Shown in pieces: positions 36,662 through 44,996 of a stretch of 64,000 nt of DNA. How positions within the stretch are numbered: the first letter of the stretch is position 1; every line of letters begins with the position of its first letter. A program made the position numbers and the translations under genes. Where the stretch lies: assembly GCF_003063245.1 (NCBI RefSeq), contig NZ_MUXE01000001.1, forward strand, positions 1 to 64,000, in the 5' to 3' direction. Source of the DNA: Arcobacter caeni (GTDB lineage Bacteria; Campylobacterota; Campylobacteria; Campylobacterales; Arcobacteraceae). Under the pieces are notes generated by a model, which was not told the DNA's origin, made no database searches, and worked only from the letters and a program-made list of their open reading frames with translations.

Positions 36662-38194
36662 TTAATAATCTAAAGGATATTCTTTAGGTAGGATAATATT
36701 ATAAGTCTTACTAAGTGTTTTATTTGTTTTACTAAGAAGTATTGAATTTGCAAACATATTTCCACATAAAACTACATCTTTTGCTTTTAAATCTGTTGCT
36801 ATTTCATTTACATAATTGCAGATAAACTCACTCAAACTTTCATAAAAAGAATAAATTAATGTAATATTATCAACATCAGCCATTTTATACGCCATAATTG
36901 ATTGAACTGTTTTTCTATAATCTAAATAATTTATTCCATCGAGATTTACAAGTTTCATATCTATTTGAATTCCACTTGTCATACTCGTATTTAGTGCCAT
37001 ATCTTCGAACTCATTTGAACTTTTTATTCCTAAAACTTTTGCACACATATTTATAATTGATTCAAATCCATTTGTATTTAAAGGAACATCCCCTTCTAAA
37101 ACACTTGGAAACTTTTTTGAATAATTTGTAATCAATCTAGCACAATGTTCATCAATATCAGAAATCTCTTCAAAACAATTTTTTATACTATTTTGAATAT
37201 TTGGAATTGAAATTATCTCTTTTACTCCTTTTGTAGGAACATTTATAGATATTGAACTTTTATGTGAATTTTGAGAAAAATATACCCCAATAGATGGAAC
37301 TAATCTTTTTGCACTTTGAGCAAGAATTGCTTTAAAAACCCCACCATTATCATCAAAATAATCTTTTGAAGAGTTATATTTTTTATTTGCTGTAAAATCA
37401 TATTTAGGAAATAAACCCTTATCCCCATGAATTATTAAATTTTGCTCTTTGAAATATGTGATTTTTAAACCATCTTGATAAACCTCATCATTTACATATA
37501 AAACATGATTAATTCCATTTTCTTTTAAAGCTTTTGCAAATAAAATCACTTCTTTATCATCAGGAATTTTTGCATAAATAAAATTTGAAGAAGAAAATTC
37601 TTTATTTGCATTTTTTAATATTTTAAATTTTAGTTTAACTAAAGGTCTTTCAAGGGAACAAAGAAGTTGATAATCTTTAGTATTTATATCAAAAAGTTCT
37701 TCTATTTTACTAATATCAGTAATTAAAAGTTTGACTTCAAAACCTTTTTCTTCAAAATCTTCTCGAATTTTTTTATTTGGTAAAAAATAATCTTTTAAAC
37801 CATTGTGTGTTTCAAATCTTGAAATTCCACCTTTTGTAATTTTTACAATATCATTTAAAAAATCAATATTACTTTCTTCCATTATGTTTTTTATTGCATC
37901 ATTTGTTAGAAGTGTTAGATTTTGTTTTATATGAAAATCTTCTATTTCTTTTAAAGTTTCATCATAAGATTCTATGACATATGACTTTGCAATAAAAACA
38001 CTAAGTGGTAATTTTCTTTCTAATAAAGCAAAAAAATCTTCTATTTCTTCAGCACTTGTATCTAAAATAATAAGTATAAAACCATTGTATTGTTTACAAA
38101 TGGCATTTATTTTAGCTTCATTAATCAAACACTCTATTATGTGTTTGAAATATAAATTTGTTGTATTAAACTCTATTTTATAAATTAATTGCAT
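36662..38194 (-). CDS. hydE: HydE-type hydrogenase accessory protein, HypF-related (copy 2)
   Basis: A diverged paralogue of the protein at 30726, about 510 residues. Both share the C-terminal pattern (M/L)A(D/G)VD, FxESLxxFI and LCGxMFxN; here MADVDNITLIYSFYESLSEF and VLCGNMFANSILL. It also keeps SLERPLVKLKFK, the counterpart of HypF's SKEKPIVLVK. It has no CxxC zinc finger, which copy 1 retains. I start at ATG 38194 (MQLIYKIEF), which aligns with the start of copy 1; the frame is open to ATG 38212. It is the end of the second hyd operon. Confidence 0.75.
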   Translation of the reverse strand: MQLIYKIEFNTTNLYFKHIIECLINEAKINAICKQYNGFILIILDTSAEEIEDFFALLERKLPLSVFIAKSYVIESYDETLKEIEDFHIKQNLTLLTNDAIKNIMEESNIDFLNDIVKITKGGISRFETHNGLKDYFLPNKKIREDFEEKGFEVKLLITDISKIEELFDINTKDYQLLCSLERPLVKLKFKILKNANKEFSSSNFIYAKIPDDKEVILFAKALKENGINHVLYVNDEVYQDGLKITYFKEQNLIIHGDKGLFPKYDFTANKKYNSSKDYFDDNGGVFKAILAQSAKRLVPSIGVYFSQNSHKSSISINVPTKGVKEIISIPNIQNSIKNCFEEISDIDEHCARLITNYSKKFPSVLEGDVPLNTNGFESIINMCAKVLGIKSSNEFEDMALNTSMTSGIQIDMKLVNLDGINYLDYRKTVQSIMAYKMADVDNITLIYSFYESLSEFICNYVNEIATDLKAKDVVLCGNMFANSILLSKTNKTLSKTYNIILPKEYPLDY

Positions 38195-38771
38195 GGGTAA
38201 AATCTTCTTCATTTGGAATTCTTGTTAAATGTTCGCCATTGTAACTTCCTATCATACTTTTTACAATGTCAGGAATCAAGATATTTTTTACTTTTGTGGC
38301 TTTTATTCCTAAGCTTTCTATCTCTTTTATTGCATTTAAAATAAACTCTTCAAATTTATCTTCCATATGTTTTGTGAGTCCAATTTGAACAGTTTCAATA
38401 TCTTTTGGAATTATTCCAATAATTGTTACATTTGCATGTGAATCTAAAACAGAAACAATTTCTAACATCTCTACGATTTCAACTTCATGAGCTGTTTTTC
38501 TATAAGTTCCAAGCCCTAAAAGTACATCGCTTGGAAGTCTATAAATTCCTCCAACCTCATCTTCAATAGACACAGTATCTAAAATAATAACATTGTCATA
38601 CTCTTGAAAATATGCCATTAGTTTAAACCCTAATGTTCCACCATCAATAATTTCTAAATCTTCATCATCAAATTTGTAATTTTGACTAATATACTCAGCA
38701 GCATAAATACCAATGCCCTCATCTTTAAAAAGCATATTTCCTACACCAATTACAATATTTTTCTTTTGCAT
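38178..38771 (-). CDS. hydD: Hydrogenase maturation protease HydD (copy 2)
   Basis: A protein of 197 residues with GVGNMLFKDEGIGIYAAEY, IILDTVSIEDE and KTAHEVEIVEM, the landmarks of the [NiFe] maturation protease family. It is expected to process HydB copy 2. It lies 40 bases after hydC2 and overlaps hydE2 by its last codons. Confidence 0.92.
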   Translation of the reverse strand: MQKKNIVIGVGNMLFKDEGIGIYAAEYISQNYKFDDEDLEIIDGGTLGFKLMAYFQEYDNVIILDTVSIEDEVGGIYRLPSDVLLGLGTYRKTAHEVEIVEMLEIVSVLDSHANVTIIGIIPKDIETVQIGLTKHMEDKFEEFILNAIKEIESLGIKATKVKNILIPDIVKSMIGSYNGEHLTRIPNEEDFTHAINL

Positions 38772-38811
38772 AATTTCTCCAAATGGTTGAAGCTTTAAAG
38801 CTTCAACCTAT

Positions 38812-39519
38812 TTATTTTTTATCTTCTTTTTCTTCAACAAATTTATGTCCACTAAATACAATACCAATATCACCTTCTCTCCAGAAAATTGTTCTCCAGA
38901 TTTGGTAATAAATATGAGACATAACCCACATTAAAATAATATACATAGAAGTATGATGAGCGATTCTTACTCCCATATTTCCACCAAATACACTTAATGT
39001 CCAATCTGTTGCAAAGTGAAGCATCCATGGCCACCAACTTCCAATTGAGCTTAAACCTGATGCTAAACCTTGAACATATAATTGTAATCCAGTTAAAAGC
39101 ATAAATACTAATAAAATATGGAAAAATGTGAAAAATACAATATTGTAACTATCACTATGTGTTGAATCAAATTTCTTTCTTCTGTTAAATGTAATTAAGT
39201 TAAAAAGAACTTCCCAAAATTCAATAAAGTTTTTCTTTGTTGGTAAAATCTTTTTATATGGTTTATCAAACTTTGAAAAAAGGTATAAATAACCAATTAA
39301 AATTGCTGTTACATCAAAAATAATAGCAGCAATAAAATGTCCCCATCTATTCCAAGCCATTACATACTTATCCACAGCAGGATCAGCAATAAAAGTTTGA
39401 TAATAAGGATGTCCAATATATAAACCGGTTGCAACAGCTACAATCATACAAAACGCATTCGTCCAGTGAATGGTTCTCATGGTAGCTGTCATTCGCTCAA
39501 CCCTTTTCATTTTAGGCAC
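38812..39519 (-). CDS. hydC: Hydrogenase cytochrome b subunit HydC (copy 2)
   Basis: A membrane cytochrome b of about 235 residues with four helices and haem-ligand histidines in TIHWTNAFCM, RWGHFIAAII, FHILLVFML and ARIAHHTSMYIILMWVMSHIYYQIW-like text. I place the start at GTG 39519, because GGAGG (39532-39528) lies eight bases before it, inside the end of hydB2. The frame is open upstream to a TTG that overlaps that ribosome site and is less likely. Confidence 0.9.
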   Translation of the reverse strand: MPKMKRVERMTATMRTIHWTNAFCMIVAVATGLYIGHPYYQTFIADPAVDKYVMAWNRWGHFIAAIIFDVTAILIGYLYLFSKFDKPYKKILPTKKNFIEFWEVLFNLITFNRRKKFDSTHSDSYNIVFFTFFHILLVFMLLTGLQLYVQGLASGLSSIGSWWPWMLHFATDWTLSVFGGNMGVRIAHHTSMYIILMWVMSHIYYQIWRTIFWREGDIGIVFSGHKFVEEKEDKK

Positions 39520-41254
39520 GACTTGTTCCTCCAATTGGATCTACTTTATAAACACCTAATTCTTTACCATTTGTATCAATAATATGCACAGCACAAGCAA
39601 TACAAGGATCAAAACTATGAATTGTTCTTAAAATCTCAAGTGGTTGATCTGGATTTGCTACTTTTGTACCAATTAATGATGACTCATAAGCACCCATTCT
39701 TCCTTTGTAATCTCTAGGAGCTGCATTCCAAGTTGATGGAACAACAGCTTGATAGTTTGCTACTTTTCCATCTTTGATTTTAATCCAATGCCCTAATCCA
39801 CCCCTTGGAGCTTCTTCCATTCCAAAACCTTGCGCATCTTTTGAAACATTATCAAAGTTAAATTCAGTCCATGTTGATAAATCTCCATGAGCAACATTTG
39901 AAGCTAACTCATCAACCCATTCCAACATAACATCAGCCATTAGTTCACTCTCAATTGCTCGTGCAGCTGTTCTTCCAACTGTTGAAAATAGAACTTTTAT
40001 TGGTAAGTTTCCATTTTTTAGAAATGTTGTTACATATTTAGAAATTCTTTCATCACCCTTTGCAACTCCAACTATCATCCTTGCAAGTGGTCCTACTTCC
40101 ATTCTTTCATCATCATAAAGTGGTGATTTAATCCAAGAGTATTTATTATTTGTATCTAAATAAGCAATATTATCTTCTTTTTTTCCAAATCCTGTATATG
40201 CAGGTTTTGTAACACCCTCATAAGGATGTAAATTTGTAGTTCCCTCATACCAAGCATGAGTTACATCTTCTGTAATTTTTGTTTGATCAATTTCAAATAC
40301 TTTTGTTAAATCTCTATTTTTTACAATTCCTGATGGGAATAATTTAGCAGATTCATAAAAAGGTAAATCATCAAGATTGAATCCACCATAACACATATAG
40401 TTTCCGATTCCTCCACCAATTCCTTCTATTGCTTCATCCGCATACATAGTTCCAGCCATATAAACATCTGGTAAATATGCTTCTTTTACAAACTTCTGAC
40501 CTCTTTTTAAAATTTGTTTAAATTGAGCAATTCTTGCAGGATTTTTAATATCTTGAACACAAGTTACTCCACCTACAACAAATGATTGTGGATGTGGATT
40601 TTTCCCACCAAAAATAGCCATCATTTTTGCTAATTCTCTTTGTAATTCTAAAGCATCTAAATAGTGAGAAAGTCCAATTAAGTTTTGCTCAGGAGTTAAT
40701 TTAAATCCTTTTGAACCCCAATAGGCATTTCCAAAGATTCCTAGTCTTCCTTGTTTTACATATTTTGTAACTCTTTCTTGAACAGCTGTATATACATCTT
40801 CATTTGCATTCCATGGTTTATGTCCTGAAAGAGCCGCCCATTTTTGAGCTTCTATTACAGTTTTTTTAGGATCTGCTTCTAAAGCTTTTGTAATATCAAC
40901 CCAGTCAAGTGCATGTAAATGATAAAAGTGAACAATATGATCATGTAAATATAAAGCACCTTGAATAAGATTTCTTACTAATCTTGCATTTTTAGGAATT
41001 GTAATTTTAAAAGCATGCTCAACTGCTTCAATACTTCTTTGATAGTGAGTTCCTGTACAAACTCCACAAATTCTCATTGCTAATAAACCACAATCTCTTG
41101 GGTCTCTTCCTTTTAAAATCTCTTCAATTCCTCTAAACATAGTCGAAGAAGAAAAAGCATCCACTACAACATTATTTTCATCTATGATTGCTTCGATTCT
41201 AAGATGTCCTTCTATCCTTGTAATTGGATCTATTACTAAATGTTTTTTTGCCAT
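39512..41254 (-). CDS. hydB: Quinone-reactive [NiFe] hydrogenase large subunit HydB (copy 2)
   Basis: The 580-residue catalytic subunit of the second enzyme. Nickel ligands are RICGVCTGTH and DPCIACAVH, followed by a 22-residue tail ending GGTSRA for removal by HydD. It is clearly homologous to copy 1 but distinct along its length (for example GIGGGIGNYMCYGGFNLD has no equivalent). Its ATG overlaps the hydA2 stop as TAATG. Confidence 0.96.
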   Translation of the reverse strand: MAKKHLVIDPITRIEGHLRIEAIIDENNVVVDAFSSSTMFRGIEEILKGRDPRDCGLLAMRICGVCTGTHYQRSIEAVEHAFKITIPKNARLVRNLIQGALYLHDHIVHFYHLHALDWVDITKALEADPKKTVIEAQKWAALSGHKPWNANEDVYTAVQERVTKYVKQGRLGIFGNAYWGSKGFKLTPEQNLIGLSHYLDALELQRELAKMMAIFGGKNPHPQSFVVGGVTCVQDIKNPARIAQFKQILKRGQKFVKEAYLPDVYMAGTMYADEAIEGIGGGIGNYMCYGGFNLDDLPFYESAKLFPSGIVKNRDLTKVFEIDQTKITEDVTHAWYEGTTNLHPYEGVTKPAYTGFGKKEDNIAYLDTNNKYSWIKSPLYDDERMEVGPLARMIVGVAKGDERISKYVTTFLKNGNLPIKVLFSTVGRTAARAIESELMADVMLEWVDELASNVAHGDLSTWTEFNFDNVSKDAQGFGMEEAPRGGLGHWIKIKDGKVANYQAVVPSTWNAAPRDYKGRMGAYESSLIGTKVANPDQPLEILRTIHSFDPCIACAVHIIDTNGKELGVYKVDPIGGTSRA

Positions 41255-42489
41255 TATTTTTCTTCCCCTTCATTTGATTTTTTACCAGCAATTGCTGATG
41301 CCACAGCATGAACTCCAATACCAACCGCAGTTGCAGTTAATAATCCTAAACCAAACTCATCAACAGTTTTCTCAACTCCACCCGTTGGTGCTTTGATTTT
41401 TGCATCTGCCATTGGTCTTTCATAGGCATATTTATCCCAAAAATCAGGCTCAGAACATCCAATACAACCTCGTCCTACTCCAATTGGCCAGTTTGTACCT
41501 TCGTTATATCTTATGATTGAACAGTTATTAAAAGTCATTGGACCTTTACATCCAACTTTATATAAACAGAAGTTATTTTTAGCTCCCTCATCTCCCCACT
41601 CTTCTACGAATTCACCAGCATCAAAGTGAGCTCTTCTCTCGCAGTTATCATGGATTCTATAACCAAATGCAAATTTAGGTCTTAAAAGTGAATCAAGTTC
41701 AGGAATTTGTCCTGTTAATACATAATGTAAAACCACTCCAACCATATTTGCAGGATTAGCAGGACAGGCTGGAATATTAATAATTGGTTTACCTTTTACA
41801 ATATCCATAACTCCCACAGCACCCGTTGGATTTGGAGCAGCGGCTGGAACTCCACCAAATGTTGCACATGTACCAACAGCAACAATAGCTGCTGCATCTT
41901 TTGCCATTCTTATTAAATGATCGTGGAAAGTTTCACCCATAGCACCAATTGTTCCATATTGACCATTCATAGCCATAGGAATTGCACCTTCAACAAAAAG
42001 TAAATATTTACCTTTATAAAGATGTGCAGCTTCTTCTAGTTGTCTATCCGCATCATGTCCAGCACAAGCTTGTAGAGTTTCGTGATACTCTAAACTTAAT
42101 ACATCAAATAATAAGTCATCAACAGTTGGAGCAGCACTTCTTAAAAGTGCTTCTGAATTTCCGGCACAATCTTGTAACTCAATCCAAATAACTGGAACTC
42201 TATTCATAAGTTCAGTAGCTTGCGCAACAAGTGGAGCAAACATAGGAGGAAGCATAAGTGTAGCAGTTGTAGCACTAACCCACTTCATAAAATCTCTTCT
42301 ATTTACTCCTTCACTTTCTATAATATCCATCATATCAACATCTTTAAGTGCTGGTTGCGCTTTTAATATCGATAAACGATTTTTTACTTTTTCAAATAAA
42401 GAGTTATAATATTCTTCACCCTTATTTGTTTCAATTCTTCCTGATTTTTGTGTAAAAACTTTTTTTACCATTTCTTGCGAATCAATCAT
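41254..42489 (-). CDS. hydA: [NiFe] hydrogenase small subunit HydA (copy 2), CxGN proximal-cluster type
   Basis: A 411-residue small subunit with Tat motif NRRDFMKWVSA. It has GTCATFGG, ACPANPANM, HDNCERRAHFD, CKGPMTFNNC and GCIGCSEPDF. The first proximal-cluster motif is DCAGNSEALLRS, where copy 1 has ECTGCSES. The fourth position is therefore Asn, not Cys. CxGN is known from some other hydrogenase subgroups, so this is a subtype mark and not damage. A nearby extra cysteine (LQACAGHD) may compensate, which is inference. A C-terminal helix anchors it. GGGAG precedes ATG 42489. Confidence 0.93.
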   Translation of the reverse strand: MIDSQEMVKKVFTQKSGRIETNKGEEYYNSLFEKVKNRLSILKAQPALKDVDMMDIIESEGVNRRDFMKWVSATTATLMLPPMFAPLVAQATELMNRVPVIWIELQDCAGNSEALLRSAAPTVDDLLFDVLSLEYHETLQACAGHDADRQLEEAAHLYKGKYLLFVEGAIPMAMNGQYGTIGAMGETFHDHLIRMAKDAAAIVAVGTCATFGGVPAAAPNPTGAVGVMDIVKGKPIINIPACPANPANMVGVVLHYVLTGQIPELDSLLRPKFAFGYRIHDNCERRAHFDAGEFVEEWGDEGAKNNFCLYKVGCKGPMTFNNCSIIRYNEGTNWPIGVGRGCIGCSEPDFWDKYAYERPMADAKIKAPTGGVEKTVDEFGLGLLTATAVGIGVHAVASAIAGKKSNEGEEK

Positions 42490-42747
42490 ATACTTCTCCC
42501 TTATAAAAATGAATGTTCATTTACTTAATTGTAAAATATCTGCATAAAACTTATTCTTTTCTTAAGTACATATTCTTGAAAATAGCATTAAGATAGCTTT
42601 ATAGCTATTTGTTTTATATAGCTTTAATAATCATATGATTTTATGGTGTTTATTATTATGTTAGTTCTAAAAGTATATAAGTGAATTGAAAATTAATTAT
42701 TTTTTTATATTGTTACAAATATACACTTTTTTATGAATAGTTATTCG
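42490..42747. promoter_or_regulatory. Control region of the second hyd operon
   Basis: The 258-base gap between hupL-like and hydA2 has no gene. It contains TGAATGTTCA inside AAATGAATGTTCATTT at 42507-42522, just before the hydA2 ribosome site, a small stem ATAGCT/AGCTAT near 42594-42608, and the 14-base palindrome at 42734-42747. I found no sigma-54 type box. The length suggests a regulated promoter. Confidence 0.45.
42734..42747. promoter_or_regulatory. Palindrome TGAATAGTTATTCG upstream of hydA copy 2
   Basis: It differs by one base from the minus-strand reading of the site at 36581-36594 ahead of the other hydA, including the unequal end bases T and G. It abuts the stop codon of the third hydrogenase's large subunit and lies about 245 bases before hydA2. 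Confidence 0.5.
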
Positions 42748-44103
42748 TTAATGAGTAGTACAAACAGAACAAACATCAAAACTTCTTAACACAATTTTAG
42801 CAATTTCAATAGAAGGCGTTCCAATAATTGCTTTTTGTGCTATTCCTTTTTGAGTTTTATTTTTTGGACCTAAATTCCAAACTGTTGGTGTTATTACATC
42901 ATAAGATTTTATTAAACCTTTTTCTATACTTATATTATGTAATAAAGAACCTCTACAAGCTTCTACAACAGCTATTGCTTTAGCATTTTCTACATCTTTT
43001 AACGAATATTTTGGTTTTATATGTGAAAGCTCTGAAACATCAACTAAAGAAATTAAATTATTTGTTTCAAAAAGCAAAAACGCCATTTCATCCATTCGTG
43101 CCATTACTCTTGTAAAAGCTGAATCTTCAAAAGATTTATGTATATCTTTTATAAATTTTCGATTTGAAATAATTGCCCGTGAGAGTGGACCTGTTTCAAA
43201 AAAACTTTCATCATAAGATACAGATTTTGACCAAGTATGTTTTTGGGAATTATTTTCTTCTTTATTAATAGAAAAAGAGTAACTACTATCTTCTACTATT
43301 TTTGAGAAATCCAATTTATTAACTAATCTTTGTTTTATTTTTCCTCTTTTAAACAGACTTGATTCCCCTAAAGTTATAAACCTATTATGAGACTTTCCAT
43401 AAATTTCAAGTGAATATTTAAATGATAAATCTTTAAAATATTTTAAATCAGCACCCAAATTTTCTAAATTATCCACACTTTCATAAGTCAAATAATTTTC
43501 TAAACTAACTCCACTAATAGATTTTTCAAAAAAACTAATTGCTGTTTGTAAATAGTTTTGCATCATAACTAAATCAAGTTTTGTAGGATCACTCATCACT
43601 CCACCTGGAAGCATATATGAAGTATGTGGCCATTGTCCACCAATTATTGCTAAAGCTTTTATAGTTTCACTGGCACTTTTTTGAGCTTCCATCCATCGTG
43701 AACCTTTTATTGGTGCATAAATTCCTAAATCATTTGAATCTAGTTTTATAATATCAGGAAGAATAAACATATAAAACCATTTTAAGTGAGAATCAATTAT
43801 CTCAATATTTAAACCAATTTCTCTTAATAGTTTTGCTTTTTGTGTGATTTGTAATTTTTCATTTATATTTTCATAAATATTTTCCAAAGCATCAACTGTT
43901 GCTTTTAAATGTGCTTGTCCACAAATTCCACAAATTCTTGGAGTATAAACCAAAGCATCCAAGGGTGATTTCCCCTCTAAAATATATTCAAAGCCTCTAA
44001 AATTTAAAAAATCAATTCGAGCATCTTTTACTTTATTATTTTCCCATGTACAATGAAGTTTTGCTTCACCCTCGATTCTTTCAACTAAATCTATTGTTTT
44101 CAC
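42748..44103 (-). CDS. Group 2-like [NiFe] hydrogenase large subunit without C-terminal extension
   Basis: A 451-residue large subunit, shorter than the other two. It has RICGICGQAH for the first nickel pair and ends FDVCSVCTTH with the stop codon directly after His. There is nothing for a maturation protease to remove. That feature is known from regulatory (H2-sensing) hydrogenases HoxC/HupV and a few others. The Pro of DPC is replaced by Val. The GTG start at 44103 has GGAG five bases upstream, and the gene is two bases after the small-subunit gene. Sensor function is inferred; it could be a cytoplasmic uptake enzyme. Confidence 0.88.
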   Translation of the reverse strand: MKTIDLVERIEGEAKLHCTWENNKVKDARIDFLNFRGFEYILEGKSPLDALVYTPRICGICGQAHLKATVDALENIYENINEKLQITQKAKLLREIGLNIEIIDSHLKWFYMFILPDIIKLDSNDLGIYAPIKGSRWMEAQKSASETIKALAIIGGQWPHTSYMLPGGVMSDPTKLDLVMMQNYLQTAISFFEKSISGVSLENYLTYESVDNLENLGADLKYFKDLSFKYSLEIYGKSHNRFITLGESSLFKRGKIKQRLVNKLDFSKIVEDSSYSFSINKEENNSQKHTWSKSVSYDESFFETGPLSRAIISNRKFIKDIHKSFEDSAFTRVMARMDEMAFLLFETNNLISLVDVSELSHIKPKYSLKDVENAKAIAVVEACRGSLLHNISIEKGLIKSYDVITPTVWNLGPKNKTQKGIAQKAIIGTPSIEIAKIVLRSFDVCSVCTTH

Positions 44104-44105
44104 TA

Positions 44106-44996
44106 TTACTCCATCAATTTTTTATGAAGTCTGTCAATTCTAAAAGTTTTTGCAACTCCTGTCATACTTAAATATGCTCTTTTTGAAATTCCTAACGGAA
44201 CTTCATACGGTATTCCTATATTTTTTTTAGTTTCTAACATATCATTTCTCGGAAAATCAATTTCTGTACATCCAATACAAGGCATTCCAACTCTTGTTTT
44301 TGAACTAATATCATTCCATAAAATTTTATTACAAGAACTATGTGTCATAGGACCACGACATCCTTGGTCATAAAATAAACAGCCTTCTTTTTGTCCAAAA
44401 TTACCCTCAACTTTCCACTCAAAATATTCATTCCTTGTACATCCATGATGAGCCAAAGTACTATAAAGTTCCTTTGGTCGTCCAATTTCATCTAAAGCAA
44501 TTTCTCCAAAAGTTTTTAGAGTAAATAAAGTTTGTAAAATCCATTCAGGATGAACAGGACAACCAGTTAAATTTACAATTTTATGTTTTAGGTTTTCTAA
44601 AATATCTTTATTAATAGCTTCATTTATACTACAAATATCATCATTTTGAACAAACTTAGAATGAATTCCACCATAAGAGGCACAAGAACCAACTGCAATT
44701 ATATAGTTTGCTTTTGATGCTAATTTATTCAGATGATTAAAAGTTGAATCGTCACAAATTGTAAAAAAATCTCTATGAGAAGAAATAGAACCCTCGATTA
44801 ATAAAAAATCAATTTTTTCTTCTTGATTTAATATATCTTCAAGAGATTTATCAATAGTTAAACTTGGATGATAAATAAAATCAAAACTATTTAAAAATAG
44901 TTCAAATCTACTTGAGTTTGCACTTAATAATGAATGTGTATTTCCATTACATGAAATTGCAGTAAACCAAACAACAGTTGGTTTTTTAGTTGTCAT
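44106..44996 (-). CDS. Group 2-like [NiFe] hydrogenase small subunit, cytoplasmic
   Basis: A 296-residue small subunit that starts directly with the flavodoxin-like domain (KKPTVVWFTAISCNGNTHSLLSA). There is no Tat signal or C-terminal anchor, so the enzyme stays in the cytoplasm. The first cluster motif is CNGN, as in group 2 enzymes. The others are GSCASYGG, GCPVHPEW, HHGCTRNEYFE, CLFYDQGCRGPMTHSSC and PCIGCTE. Its ATG lies within the last codons of the TetR gene (11-base overlap), which couples the two. Confidence 0.9.
   Translation of the reverse strand: MTTKKPTVVWFTAISCNGNTHSLLSANSSRFELFLNSFDFIYHPSLTIDKSLEDILNQEEKIDFLLIEGSISSHRDFFTICDDSTFNHLNKLASKANYIIAVGSCASYGGIHSKFVQNDDICSINEAINKDILENLKHKIVNLTGCPVHPEWILQTLFTLKTFGEIALDEIGRPKELYSTLAHHGCTRNEYFEWKVEGNFGQKEGCLFYDQGCRGPMTHSSCNKILWNDISSKTRVGMPCIGCTEIDFPRNDMLETKKNIGIPYEVPLGISKRAYLSMTGVAKTFRIDRLHKKLME

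Noticed and set aside
30726-38194. HydE proteins as radical SAM maturases of [FeFe] hydrogenase
   Set aside because: Neither has a CxxxCxxC cluster motif. The name HydE here follows the Wolinella/Helicobacter operon, and the sequences resemble HypF.
41254-42489. Asn in the HydA2 proximal motif as an inactivating mutation
   Set aside because: All other cluster ligands are intact, the operon is complete, and CxGN occurs naturally in other hydrogenase subgroups.
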